DNA of 64,000 nucleotides from Ruminococcus sp. YE71 (GTDB taxonomy: Bacteria > Bacillota > Clostridia > Oscillospirales > Ruminococcaceae). Position numbers and translations under genes: made by a program. A model generated the notes under the pieces. The model had not been told where the DNA came from. It did no database searches and worked only from the letters and a program-made list of their open reading frames with translations. The stretch's first letter is position 1, and each line of letters starts with the position of its first letter. Of this stretch, positions 8,675 through 18,661 are shown piece by piece. The stretch lies in the NCBI RefSeq assembly GCF_900119155.1, contig NZ_FPIR01000013.1:1-64000 (forward strand). Reading direction: 5' to 3'.

Positions 8675-9433
8675 ATGACCAATATCGCTATCTGCGGTGC
8701 AAGCGGACACATGGGACGAGTTATCGCCGACATAATCGCGAACCGTTCCGACTGCACAGTTGTCGCAGGCATCGACAAGGTGACACAGAGCTACGCCGAT
8801 TTCCCGATCGTTGAGAATCCCGACGCTCTGCCTGTGAAGCCCGATGTTATTATCGACTTTTCCCACCCTTCGACCCTTGACGGACTGCTCAGCTACTGCC
8901 TGACAAACGGCGTGCCTGTAGTTGTTGCGACCACGGGCTACACCGCCGACCAGATCGCTCAGATCAAGAAGGCTGCCGAGAGCATTCCCGTGTTCTTCAC
9001 GTTCAATATGTCGCTGGGCATCAACCTGCTTGCCGAGCTTGCCAAGAAGGCGGCTTCGGTGCTGGAGGGGCAGTTCGATATCGAGATCGTCGAGAAGCAC
9101 CACAACCAGAAGCTCGACGCTCCGAGCGGTACGGCTATCATGCTCGCCGATGCTATCAATGAGACTCTTGAGACCAAGTGTACCTACACCTACGACCGTC
9201 ACTCTGTCCGCGCAAAGAGGACAAAGACCGAGATCGGTATGCACTCCATACGCGGCGGCACGATCGTGGGTGAGCACGAGATAATCTTCGCGGGTCGTGA
9301 CGAGGTCGTTTCGCTGAAGCACGAGGCTCATTCCAAGAGTGTGTTCGCGGTAGGCTCCGTGAACGCGGCTGTGTTCCTGAAAACCAAGGGCGCAGGTCTT
9401 TACGCTATGAGCGATATGCTCAAAGAGGTCTGA
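8675..9433 (+). CDS. dapB: 4-hydroxy-tetrahydrodipicolinate reductase
   Basis: Reduces the dapA product to tetrahydrodipicolinate with NAD(P)H. The 252-residue protein has the nucleotide-binding motif CGASGHMGR at residues 7-15 and the substrate motif EKHHNQKLDAPSGTA with the catalytic His pair (about 142-143) and Lys. ATG at 8675 is chosen over ATG at 8666 because AAAGGA lies about eight bases before it. Together with asd, dapA and the ddh gene at 19522 it gives the short dehydrogenase route to meso-DAP. Confidence 0.95.
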   Translation: MTNIAICGASGHMGRVIADIIANRSDCTVVAGIDKVTQSYADFPIVENPDALPVKPDVIIDFSHPSTLDGLLSYCLTNGVPVVVATTGYTADQIAQIKKAAESIPVFFTFNMSLGINLLAELAKKAASVLEGQFDIEIVEKHHNQKLDAPSGTAIMLADAINETLETKCTYTYDRHSVRAKRTKTEIGMHSIRGGTIVGEHEIIFAGRDEVVSLKHEAHSKSVFAVGSVNAAVFLKTKGAGLYAMSDMLKEV

Positions 9434-9453
9434 AAACACAGGATTAAAAAACG

Positions 9454-9484
9454 GAACATCACTGTCCTTGCGGCGGTGATGTTC
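9454..9484 (+). terminator. Terminator after dapB
   Basis: GAACATCAC (9454-9462) pairs with GTGATGTTC (9476-9484), followed by TTTGTATTT. Confidence 0.8.
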
Positions 9485-9589
9485 TTTGTATTTGGCGGCT
9501 TTTTTGACGGCTGATGAATGATTTTGTATCATTTCTGTATATTTTGCCGCCTGTTTTGTACCAATTTTCGAGACTTGTCCTAAACACGT

Positions 9590-9618
9590 TTGACAAAATT
9601 ATTTTGCTGTGCTAAAAT
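9590..9618 (+). promoter_or_regulatory. Sigma-A promoter of tgt
   Basis: TTGACA at 9590-9595, 17 bp, TAAAAT at 9613-9618. The leader holds only a small TGAAAG/CTTTCA hairpin (9631-9646); no preQ1 aptamer is visible. Confidence 0.8.
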
Positions 9619-9667
9619 TGTATGGTACTGTGAAAGTGTTCTTTCATTTGATTAATATCTACTATAA

Positions 9668-10819
<1,152 letters not shown>

Positions 10820-10822
10820 CAT

Positions 10823-11527
10823 ATGGATAAAGATTACGAAGAATTCAGGACTCCTGCCGACAAATTCTGGGATACACTGATTTTTGGCGGATGTTTTGTT
10901 ATCCTCCTATTTATCGCGGGAACGTTCGTCATGATATCAAGGCACGACTACATAATGGCGGCGGTCTTCGGTGCTATTACGGTGCTGTGGATAGCGCTCA
11001 ACAGATACGCGGTCTACCGCGACGACAAGCGCATCATCGAGCGTAAACAGCAATACAAGGATACCTATGTTTCCGTTGTGACAGCGCATGACTCGTCGTT
11101 CGGAGAGCTTTCGTTTGAATACGATTCCAAGAAGAAGGAGCTTCACCTCGACAGCGCACAGCTTGTGAAGTTCGGCGGAGAAGGCATCGAGGTGAATGTT
11201 GATGATTACGACGGTAATATCAACACCGTTATGTCCTACATCCGCAGAGCATACGACGACAAGGACACGATCCTCGAAGGATTGTACGACCTTATCGAGA
11301 AGAATTATAAGGAAGAGGGCTACTCCGATTTTGAGGGTGACGTGATAGATCGTGCTTATATTGCGGATAAGTTCATCTTTACCGAGCTGAACATTTTTTT
11401 AGACCCGCAGGAGCGGTACGTCTGCCTTCAGGGTGAGATGCTGACCGAGTTTTACGACCTTGTCAGAGACCGTGGTGTGGCAGCCGAATTCAAAACTGAC
11501 GGTACATACGAATATATCTTAGCCTGA
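10823..11527 (+). CDS. Membrane-anchored protein of unknown function (paralogue of the next gene)
   Basis: A 234-residue protein with two adjacent transmembrane helices (about residues 17-38 and 44-62), a charged linker (DDKRIIERKQQYKD) and a soluble C-terminal domain containing FGELSFEYDSKKKELHL. The soluble domain resembles DUF2262-type proteins, but this is a weak impression. The next gene has the same plan and shares the FEYDSxxxxLxL segment, so the pair look like diverged tandem duplicates. It starts 3 bp after tgt, with GGAGG inside the tgt end. Function unknown. Confidence 0.75.
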   Translation: MDKDYEEFRTPADKFWDTLIFGGCFVILLFIAGTFVMISRHDYIMAAVFGAITVLWIALNRYAVYRDDKRIIERKQQYKDTYVSVVTAHDSSFGELSFEYDSKKKELHLDSAQLVKFGGEGIEVNVDDYDGNINTVMSYIRRAYDDKDTILEGLYDLIEKNYKEEGYSDFEGDVIDRAYIADKFIFTELNIFLDPQERYVCLQGEMLTEFYDLVRDRGVAAEFKTDGTYEYILA

Positions 11528-11539
11528 GGGGGGATAAAA

Positions 11540-12271
11540 ATGAGCAGGAGAACAGACGGAGATACGCCTTCGGAAAGATCGTCCTTTATGTTCGGAATGT
11601 TTCTTGTGATAGTTTCGCTGCTGATGAAGCTGGTGGGCGTTGTTATCGCGGTGGCGGCAATACTCGCCATGGTAAACAATGCGCACGGTCTTGCACTGGT
11701 GTGCGCACTTGTGTCGGTGTCGGTCATTTTTCTCAGTCACCTTATCAGCTCCTACGACGAGAAGCGTGACGCAATGATCGAGGAAAAGCGCAAGAATGAC
11801 CGTGCAAAATACTATTCCGAGATAATCGCTAACGGAAAAGAACTGGGCTGGCTCCGCTTTGAGTACGATTCGCGCGAGAACGTGCTGAAGCTCGGAAGAG
11901 ATCAGCTGCCGTATTTTTCCGACAGCGACGCACTCGAAGTCGTGACCTACGGAAACGACGGAACGGCTGACACTACAGTGGCGATGCTCCGACAGCTTTA
12001 CAATGACAAGATCATCGTTATCGAGTCGATGCGCAGCAAGTGCCTTGACTACTGCCGCAGCAACGGCATCAGATTAAAGGGCGGCGAGCTTGTGAACGAG
12101 TGGTACATAAGCAACCATCTGAAGTTCTCGCAGCTCATTATCAACAACACCGAGGAGGGTCCCGAGGGCGTGCTTTACGCCGACCCCGACAACGGTTTTA
12201 TCGACTACACTGTGAAAGCTGTGTTCAGAAACGGCAGCAACGAGTACGTTTACAGTGTCGGTATGAGGTGA
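11540..12271 (+). CDS. Membrane-anchored protein of unknown function (paralogue of the preceding gene)
   Basis: A 243-residue protein with two predicted helices (about 20-45 and 50-70), then a charged linker (SSYDEKRDAMIEEKRKND) and a soluble domain opening with LGWLRFEYDSRENVLKLG. The domain plan and the FEYDS motif match the upstream neighbour, while overall identity looks low. AGGGGGGA precedes the ATG. It lies between tgt and a HAD phosphatase in a tightly packed unit; no catalytic motif is evident. Confidence 0.75.
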   Translation: MSRRTDGDTPSERSSFMFGMFLVIVSLLMKLVGVVIAVAAILAMVNNAHGLALVCALVSVSVIFLSHLISSYDEKRDAMIEEKRKNDRAKYYSEIIANGKELGWLRFEYDSRENVLKLGRDQLPYFSDSDALEVVTYGNDGTADTTVAMLRQLYNDKIIVIESMRSKCLDYCRSNGIRLKGGELVNEWYISNHLKFSQLIINNTEEGPEGVLYADPDNGFIDYTVKAVFRNGSNEYVYSVGMR

Positions 12272-12274
12272 GAT

Positions 12275-12925
12275 ATGATACAGCTTGCGATTTTTGATCT
12301 TGACGGTACGCTCGTCGATTCTATCAGCGACCTTGCGGACGCGGTGAACACCGCACTTGCCGAGAAAGGTCACCCCACGCATACGGTGGATGAATACAGA
12401 TTTTTCGTCGGCAACGGTGCAAAAAAGCTTATCGAAAGAGCGGCTCCCGCAGATACGGATGAAACCGAAAGAGACTTGCTCTACGCACGTTTCTCTCAAA
12501 TCTACCGCGAGCACTGCCTCGATAAGACGAAGCCCTATGACGGCATGGCAGAGCTCGTTTTGAGGCTCAGGAGCGAGGGCATCAAATGTGCTGTAGCTTC
12601 AAACAAGCCCGACGAATTCTCGAAGGAGATAGTGACCGCACTGCTCGGCGACGGTTCCTTCGACCTTGTGCGCGGAAAGCTCGACGGAGTGCCCACAAAG
12701 CCCTCGCCCGATATCATTTTTTCGATCACCGAAAAGCTCGGCATCCCAACAGAAAACTCTGTGATGATAGGCGACTCGAACGTTGACGTGCAGACCGCTC
12801 ATAACGCCCGTATCCCGTGCATAGGATGCGAGTGGGGCTTTCGGGGAAGAAAAGAGCTTGAAAACGCAGGTGCGGACATGATAGCCGCTTCGCCCGAAGA
12901 TATATATACTTTTTTACACAGCTGA
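12275..12925 (+). CDS. HAD-superfamily hydrolase, phosphoglycolate phosphatase-like
   Basis: A 216-residue haloacid-dehalogenase phosphatase. Motif I is IFDLDGTLVDS (residues 5-15), motif II falls in CAVASNKP, a conserved lysine lies in GVPTKPSPD, and motif IV is MIGDSNVDVQTA. A helical cap follows motif I, as in phosphoglycolate phosphatase (Gph) and pyrophosphatase PpaX. Substrate cannot be told from sequence. The start lies 3 bp after the previous stop, with GAGGTGA upstream. Confidence 0.85.
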   Translation: MIQLAIFDLDGTLVDSISDLADAVNTALAEKGHPTHTVDEYRFFVGNGAKKLIERAAPADTDETERDLLYARFSQIYREHCLDKTKPYDGMAELVLRLRSEGIKCAVASNKPDEFSKEIVTALLGDGSFDLVRGKLDGVPTKPSPDIIFSITEKLGIPTENSVMIGDSNVDVQTAHNARIPCIGCEWGFRGRKELENAGADMIAASPEDIYTFLHS

Positions 12926-12941
12926 TTTGGAGGCTTACAAG

Positions 12942-14612
12942 ATGAAGGACTTTTACAAGAGATTCGTTAAGGAAGAGCTTGACGAGCAGGGGAGACTGCT
13001 GAAATTCGAGCTTGATATCCCCGACAACTTCAACTTTTCCTACGATGTGGTGGACGAGCTCGCAAGGCTTCAGCCCGACAAGGTCGCGATCCTTTGGGTA
13101 AACGAGCAGGGCGAGGAACAGCGTTTCACCTACCGCGACCTGTTGGAGCAGTCCAACCGTGTGGCGAACATGATGACCGCTCACGGCGTGAAAAAGGGCG
13201 ACTTCGTTATGGCAGTGCTCAAACGCCACTACGAATTCTGGTTCCTTGCCTACGGTCTGATGAAGATAGGCGCGATACTCGTTCCTGCGACAAATCAGCT
13301 TACTCCCAAGGACTACATCTACCGTTTCAAGGCGGCCGACATCAAGTATATCGTCTGCACCGCCGAGAACGATGTTGCCGCGAAGGTCGATGCCGCCGAG
13401 GAAAAGTACGGCAAGCTCTCGGGCAAGTTCATCACCCACGGTTCGCGTGAGGGCTGGGTGGATTTCCTGCCCGAAATGGCGAAGTTCGAGCCGACACATG
13501 AGCGCACCGAGACAAACGTCTACGAGCCGATGCTTATGTATTTCTCCAGCGGAACGACGGGTCAGCCGAAGATGGTGCTGCACAACTATTCCATCGCGGC
13601 GGCGCATATCATCACTGGCAAGCACTGGCATCACCTCGACGACAACTCCCTGCACCTGACCGTTTCGGAGACAGGCTGGGCGAAGTGCGCGTGGGGCAAG
13701 ATGTACGGTCAGTTCGTTGCGGGTGCGACCACCTTCATCTACGATTTTGACCGCTTTGACCCCGACAAGCTCATGCAGGTCATCCAGGACTACAAGATAA
13801 CTTCCTTCTGCGCACCGCCGACCATGTACCGTTTCTTCATCAAGGCGGGCGTCGGAAAGTACGACCTCAGCTCCATCAAGTACAGCTGTATGGCGGGCGA
13901 GGCGCTGAATCCTGCGGTCTACCGCCGCTGGTACGAGTACACGGGGCTTAAACTCATGGAAGGCTTCGGTCAGACCGAGACAGCCGTTATCATCGCGAAC
14001 CTTTACGGTATGGAGCCGAAGGCGGGTTCGATGGGCAAGCCTACGCCCCTTTACAAGGTCGGTCTGATGGATTCGGACGGCGAGTTCGTGAATCAGGGCG
14101 AGGTCGGCGAGATAGTTGTGTTCGGTGAGGAAGGCAAGACCTTCGGACTGCTGAAAGAGTACTACCGCAACCCTGCCGAGAATGAACGTGCCTGGAAGTA
14201 CGGCGTTTACCACACGGGCGACACCGCTTACATGGACAAGGACGGCTACTACTGGTACGTGGGAAGGACCGATGACCTTATCAAGGCTTCGGGCTACCGT
14301 ATCGGACCTTTCGAGATTGAGAGCATACTGATGGAGCATCCTGCCGTAATGGAGTGCGCTGTTACAGGCGCTAAAGACCCAATACGCGGCAACGTCGTAA
14401 AGGCGACCATCGTTCTGACCAAGGACTATTCGCCTTCCGATGAGCTCGTCAAGGAACTCCAGACCTTCGTAAAGCGCTCGACCGCTCCGTACAAGTATCC
14501 GCGAATCATCGAGTTCGTGGACGAACTTCCGAAGACTGTCAGCGGCAAGATCAAGCGCGGCGAGATCAGAAAGCACGACATGGACCGCGACCCCGACGAG
14601 GACGAAGACTGA
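12942..14612 (+). CDS. AMP-forming acyl-CoA synthetase (MACS/acetyl-CoA synthetase-like)
   Basis: Activates a carboxylic acid to the acyl-adenylate and then the CoA thioester. The 556-residue protein shows the P-loop YFSSGTTGQPK (about 200-210), GEALNP, EGFGQTET, YHTGDTAYMDKDGYYWYVGR (core hinge) and the C-terminal lysine in PKTVSGKIKRGEIR. It fits medium-chain acyl-CoA synthetases; substrate unknown. A TTG at 12927 is in frame, but GGAGG at 12929-12933 overlaps it and points to ATG 12942. Last gene before a strong terminator. Confidence 0.9.
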   Translation: MKDFYKRFVKEELDEQGRLLKFELDIPDNFNFSYDVVDELARLQPDKVAILWVNEQGEEQRFTYRDLLEQSNRVANMMTAHGVKKGDFVMAVLKRHYEFWFLAYGLMKIGAILVPATNQLTPKDYIYRFKAADIKYIVCTAENDVAAKVDAAEEKYGKLSGKFITHGSREGWVDFLPEMAKFEPTHERTETNVYEPMLMYFSSGTTGQPKMVLHNYSIAAAHIITGKHWHHLDDNSLHLTVSETGWAKCAWGKMYGQFVAGATTFIYDFDRFDPDKLMQVIQDYKITSFCAPPTMYRFFIKAGVGKYDLSSIKYSCMAGEALNPAVYRRWYEYTGLKLMEGFGQTETAVIIANLYGMEPKAGSMGKPTPLYKVGLMDSDGEFVNQGEVGEIVVFGEEGKTFGLLKEYYRNPAENERAWKYGVYHTGDTAYMDKDGYYWYVGRTDDLIKASGYRIGPFEIESILMEHPAVMECAVTGAKDPIRGNVVKATIVLTKDYSPSDELVKELQTFVKRSTAPYKYPRIIEFVDELPKTVSGKIKRGEIRKHDMDRDPDEDED

Positions 14613-14617
14613 TACTC

Positions 14618-14645
14618 ATGCGCTTTTCCGAAAGGGGGAGCGCAT
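14618..14645 (+). terminator. Terminator after the acyl-CoA synthetase gene
   Basis: ATGCGCT (14618-14624) pairs with AGCGCAT (14639-14645), with CC/GG pairs inside, followed by TTCCTTTTT. Confidence 0.8.
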
Positions 14646-14712
14646 TTCCTTTTTGAGCAGTTAATTCGCTCAAAAAAACAGAATAACACCGAAATATCAA
14701 CTCGTTAAACTA

Positions 14713-14775
14713 TTGACAGATTTGAAAAAATATAGTAAAATAGTAATATGGGATATTGTTTTCCATATTACTATT
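14713..14775 (+). promoter_or_regulatory. Promoter of the GNAT gene with a 13-bp operator-like dyad
   Basis: TTGACA at 14713-14718, 17 bp, TAAAAT at 14736-14741. A perfect inverted repeat, AATAGTAATATGG (14739-14751) and CCATATTACTATT (14763-14775), overlaps the -10 end and the expected start site. This is a good position for a repressor operator; it could also form a 5' stabilising hairpin. Confidence 0.75.
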
Positions 14776-14794
14776 TTATTTAGGAGAGTGCTGT

Positions 14795-14865
14795 TTGAAA
14801 AAGTACAACATACGAGAGATTGTAGGCTGACCGGGAGGTTTGCATACGATCATTCAGACCTCCCG
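14795..14865 (+). promoter_or_regulatory. Possible leader peptide and hairpin ahead of the GNAT gene
   Basis: A TTG codon at 14795, six bases after GGAGAG, opens an 11-codon frame (MKKYNIREIVG) ending with TGA at 14828-14830. Directly after it CGGGAGGT (14832-14839) pairs with ACCTCCCG (14858-14865). The CCTCC in the second arm could instead pair with the GGAGG ribosome site of the next gene (14896-14900). The layout suggests translational attenuation, but this is inference. Confidence 0.4.
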
Positions 14866-14908
14866 CTGAGAAGCAATTGAAGTCAACAATTTTCAGGAGG
14901 AAAAAACA

Positions 14909-15535
14909 ATGAATATAAATGACATCACCATTCGTCTCGAGAATAAAAACGACCACAGAAAAGTTGAAGAGCTTGTCAGAACATCGTTCTGGAACGTCTA
15001 CCGTCCGGGGTGCAGTGAGCACTACGTCATCCATGTGCTGAGAGACGACCCTGCTTTCGTCAGGGAACTCGACTTCGTCGTGGAAAAGGACGGCTCCCTT
15101 ATCGGACAGAATATGTTCATGAAGACCGTTATCGAAGCCGATGACGGCAGGAACATCGACGTTCTGACCATGGGTCCGATATGTATCGCAAACGACCTGA
15201 AACGCAGGGGCTACGGCAAGCTCCTGCTCGACTTCTCGTTAGAGAAAGCGGCAGAGCTGGGCTTTGGCGCTGTGCTGTTTGAGGGAAATATCGGTTTCTA
15301 CGGTAAGAGCGGTTTCGACTATTCAAGCAGGTTCGGGATTAGGTATCATGACCTGCCCGAGGATGCTGACTCGTCGTTCTTTCTCTGCAAGGAACTGAAA
15401 AAGGGCTATCTCGACGGTGTGACGGGCGTTTATCAGACACCGCAGGGCTACTATGTCGATGACTCTGACGTGGAGGAGTTCGACAGGGGATTCCCCTACA
15501 TGGAGAAGAAAAAGCTCCCCACACAGATATTCTGA
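14909..15535 (+). CDS. GNAT-family N-acetyltransferase
   Basis: A 208-residue acyl-CoA-dependent acetyltransferase. The acetyl-CoA pyrophosphate loop is seen as DLKRRGYGKLLLDF (about residues 90-105), followed by FYGKSGFDYSSR, typical of the YhbS-like branch. The substrate is unknown. AGGAGG (14895-14900) precedes the ATG at good spacing. It has its own promoter with an operator-like dyad and an unusual leader, and is followed by a stable hairpin before the peptidase gene. Confidence 0.88.
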   Translation: MNINDITIRLENKNDHRKVEELVRTSFWNVYRPGCSEHYVIHVLRDDPAFVRELDFVVEKDGSLIGQNMFMKTVIEADDGRNIDVLTMGPICIANDLKRRGYGKLLLDFSLEKAAELGFGAVLFEGNIGFYGKSGFDYSSRFGIRYHDLPEDADSSFFLCKELKKGYLDGVTGVYQTPQGYYVDDSDVEEFDRGFPYMEKKKLPTQIF

Positions 15536-15561
15536 GCGGACGGATAACTGACCCCGTTTTA

Positions 15562-15589
15562 CGGGCGGAGGAGGAAACTCCTCTGCCCG
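15562..15589 (+). other. Stable GAAA-tetraloop hairpin between two genes
   Basis: CGGGCGGAGGAG (15562-15573) pairs with CTCCTCTGCCCG (15578-15589) around a GAAA loop; flanking CCC/GGG can extend the stem. No U tract follows, so it may stabilise the message or pause polymerase rather than terminate. Confidence 0.6.
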
Positions 15590-15636
15590 AAACAGGGTGT
15601 CATAATTTCAATCACAATAATGTTGGAGGGTATTAT

Positions 15637-17934
15637 ATGCCTAACGATAATAAGCCCCGTGCCAGACAGAAAACTGTCTCATCGGGCGGAAGCGGAATTC
15701 ACCGCAGGGGCGGCGGACTCGGAACAGGTCCTGTCGGTTCAGGTTCGGGCGGTTCCTACAGCTCGGGCGGCGGCGTTTCAAAAGGCGCCATCGGCGGTGG
15801 AAGCATCGGTCTTATCGCCATCATCGCCGTTATAATCAAGCTGTTCGGCGGTTCTGGAGCAAGTTCAAACGTTCCCGAAGGTTACGGACAGGGCAGCGGT
15901 AACAACTACATGGCATCGACCGCAGGCGAAGTTGACCGCACGGTCGCGGCAGGTTCGCGCGAGAAATACACCGTCCTGAAAGGCGACGGCAAGGATAAGG
16001 TCACCTTCATGGTGTATATGTGCGGCACCGACCTTGAATCAAAGCACGGAATGGCTTCAAACGACCTTAAAGAAATGGCTGCGGCTTCGCTCGGCAAAAA
16101 CATCGACATCATTGTCATGACGGGCGGCTGCAAGCAGTGGAAGATCAACAGCATCAGCAATTCGGTGAACCAGATCTACAAGGTTTCCGACGGAAAGTTG
16201 GAGCTGCTCGAAGCTGACATGGGCACCAAAGCTATGACCGATTTCTCGAATCTGTCCGCGTTCATCAAGTACTGCGCGAAGAATTATCCTGCTGACCGAA
16301 ATGAGCTTATCCTGTGGGATCACGGCGGCGGTTCGGTGAGCGGCTACGGTTACGACGAGAAAAACAAATCGGCGGGCTCGATGGATCTCGGCAATCTTTC
16401 GAGAGCGCTGGAACAGGGCGGCGTAAAGTTCGATATGGTGGGCTTCGATGCCTGCCTGATGGCCACTGCCGAGACTTCGCTGATGCTTAACGATCATGCG
16501 GACTATATGATCGCATCCGAGGAGACCGAGCCCGGAATCGGCTGGTACTATACCGACTGGCTGAACGCTCTTGCAAAGGACACTTCGATGCCGACTATCG
16601 ACCTCGGAAAGATGATCGTTGACAGCTATATCGAAAAGTGCGCTCAGCAGTGCCCGGGTCAGGGTACGACCCTTTCAGTCGTTGACCTTGCGGAGTTTGC
16701 GAATACCGTTCCCGATAAACTTGGCGGTTTCTCAAAATCGGTGACGGGTCTGCTTTCAGACAAGCAGTACAAGACTGTTTCCGACGCAAGATACACTACC
16801 CGTGAGTTTGCAATCAGCACGAAAATAGACCAGGTAGATCTTGCCGACCTTTCCACCAATATCGGAACCAAAGAGGGCGAAGCTCTCGCAAAGGCGGTAA
16901 AGGGCGCCGTCAAGTACAACCGCACCTCGGCGAATATGTCCAACGCTCACGGCGTTTCGATATATTTCCCCTACAGACGTGCTTCCTATGTTGACAAGGC
17001 TTGCAGTACCTACAACACCATCGGCATCGACGGCGAGTACAGCAAGGCTATCCGACAGTTCACGAGCATGGAAACTACAGGTCAGGTAGCTTCGGGCGGT
17101 ACACAGTCGCCTGTGGGCTCGCTGCTGGATGTCGGTTCTTCCGCCGTGAGCGCTATCGGCAATTCCGATATGGTGACCTCGCTGCTGTCATCCTTCCTGC
17201 TGGGCGGTTCCGACAGGAGCATCAAGGGGCTTGACGACGGCAACACCGACTTCATGAACGACAACGCGCTTTCGGACAAGGATACCGCGGATTACATCTC
17301 GAAAAATATGCTTGACCCCTCCGCGCTTGTCTGGACGGAGAACAACGGCAAATATACGCTCGAACTCAGCAAGGAACAGTGGTCGCTCGTTCACGCGCTC
17401 GACCTCAATATGTTCTATGACGACGGAACGGGTTATGTGGATCTCGGACTTGATAACATCTTCACCTTCGACGGCGACAAACTCGTAGCCGATACCGACG
17501 GCGACTGGCTCTCCATCAACGGTCAGCCTGTGGCGTATTATCATACCGACACCATCGAGAACGGCGATGAGTACACCATTTCGGGATATGTGCCTGTGCT
17601 CCTCAACGGCGAACGTGCAGAGCTTATCCTGCGTTTCGACAACAAGAACCCCTCGGGATACATCGCAGGTGCGGTCAGCGACTACGTAGACGGCGAGACC
17701 GAGACGGTGGCAAAGGGTCTGACCGAGCTTCAGACGGGAGACACGATCGACTTCGTGTGCGATTATTATTCATACGACGGGACTTACTCCGACAGCTATA
17801 TGCTAGGCGAACAGCTCGTTTACGACGGCAATATCACTATTACGAATACTGCTGTGGGCGGTAAGGTCAAGCTGACCTATCGTTTCACGGATATTTACGA
17901 TCAGCAGTACTGGACGACTGCGATAATCAAATAA
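15637..17934 (+). CDS. Clostripain-family (C11) cysteine peptidase, membrane-anchored
   Basis: A 765-residue protein. The first 50 residues are Gly/Ser-rich and basic, then comes one transmembrane segment (GLIAIIAVIIKLF, about residues 58-70), placing the rest outside the cell. The peptidase C11 domain follows (about 125-470), with VTFMVYMCGTDLES at its start, the catalytic histidine in LILWDHGGGS (His229) and the catalytic cysteine in GFDACLMATAE (Cys273). The C-terminal 250 residues are unrecognised and Asp/Thr-rich. GGAGG precedes the ATG. It likely cleaves after Arg or Lys, as the family does. Confidence 0.88.
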   Translation: MPNDNKPRARQKTVSSGGSGIHRRGGGLGTGPVGSGSGGSYSSGGGVSKGAIGGGSIGLIAIIAVIIKLFGGSGASSNVPEGYGQGSGNNYMASTAGEVDRTVAAGSREKYTVLKGDGKDKVTFMVYMCGTDLESKHGMASNDLKEMAAASLGKNIDIIVMTGGCKQWKINSISNSVNQIYKVSDGKLELLEADMGTKAMTDFSNLSAFIKYCAKNYPADRNELILWDHGGGSVSGYGYDEKNKSAGSMDLGNLSRALEQGGVKFDMVGFDACLMATAETSLMLNDHADYMIASEETEPGIGWYYTDWLNALAKDTSMPTIDLGKMIVDSYIEKCAQQCPGQGTTLSVVDLAEFANTVPDKLGGFSKSVTGLLSDKQYKTVSDARYTTREFAISTKIDQVDLADLSTNIGTKEGEALAKAVKGAVKYNRTSANMSNAHGVSIYFPYRRASYVDKACSTYNTIGIDGEYSKAIRQFTSMETTGQVASGGTQSPVGSLLDVGSSAVSAIGNSDMVTSLLSSFLLGGSDRSIKGLDDGNTDFMNDNALSDKDTADYISKNMLDPSALVWTENNGKYTLELSKEQWSLVHALDLNMFYDDGTGYVDLGLDNIFTFDGDKLVADTDGDWLSINGQPVAYYHTDTIENGDEYTISGYVPVLLNGERAELILRFDNKNPSGYIAGAVSDYVDGETETVAKGLTELQTGDTIDFVCDYYSYDGTYSDSYMLGEQLVYDGNITITNTAVGGKVKLTYRFTDIYDQQYWTTAIIK

Positions 17935-17955
17935 CGCAAAAGGAGGACTATCAGT

Positions 17956-18627
17956 ATGACATTGATCGACGCTATCAAGGAAAGACATTCCGTAAGAAGT
18001 TATCTTGACAAGCCCATCGAGCAGGATAAGATCGACATACTCGAAAAACTGATCGAAGAGATAAATGAAGAGACGGGTCTGCATTTCCAGCTCGTTCTTG
18101 ACGAACCCGAGGCTTTTGATACCAGCAGAACAGCCCGCTACGGAACCTTTTCTGGCGTAAGGAACTATATCACACTTATCGGGCCCAAGACAAAGGATCT
18201 TGAGGAGCTGCTCGGCTATCACGGCGAAAGACTCGTGCTTGAGGCTCAGCGTCTGGGACTCAACACCTGCTGGGTGGGTCTCAGCTACCGCAAGGTGCTC
18301 GGCGTATACGAGATCGAGGACGATGAGAAGCTCATGGGCGTTATCACCATTGGTTACGGCACAAGCCAGGGCGCAAAACGCAAGACCAGACCTCCGCGCA
18401 GTCTTTCAAAGGCTGATGTTGAAGAGCCGCCGAAGTGGTTCAAAAGGGGAGTCGAGTGCGCTATGCTCGCTCCGACTGCGGTAAATCAGCAGAAATTCAT
18501 GCTGACCCTCGCAGGGGACACTGTTACCGCAAAGGCAGGCAAGGGCTTTTACACCAAGATGGATCTCGGCATCGTGAAGTATCACTTCGAGATCGGTGCA
18601 GGCAAAGAGAATTTTATGTGGGGCTGA
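17956..18627 (+). CDS. Nitroreductase-family flavoprotein (TM1586-like)
   Basis: A 223-residue FMN-type protein. It opens with IKERHSVRSYLDKPI, the usual N-terminal FMN-contact region, and shows LGLNTCWVG and the late segment ECAMLAPTAVNQQKFMLTL, a pattern of the putative TM nitroreductase family (PF14512). Substrate unknown. AAAGGAGG lies before the ATG, and the gene starts 21 bp after the peptidase stop, so it is probably in the same unit. Confidence 0.85.
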   Translation: MTLIDAIKERHSVRSYLDKPIEQDKIDILEKLIEEINEETGLHFQLVLDEPEAFDTSRTARYGTFSGVRNYITLIGPKTKDLEELLGYHGERLVLEAQRLGLNTCWVGLSYRKVLGVYEIEDDEKLMGVITIGYGTSQGAKRKTRPPRSLSKADVEEPPKWFKRGVECAMLAPTAVNQQKFMLTLAGDTVTAKAGKGFYTKMDLGIVKYHFEIGAGKENFMWG

Positions 18628-18661
18628 AAGCCGAAAATTTATTTTGAAAGAGGAATCTACA

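Noticed and set aside
12726-14576. 616-codon open frame antisense to the acyl-CoA synthetase
   Set aside because: Shadow of a gene with complete catalytic motifs.
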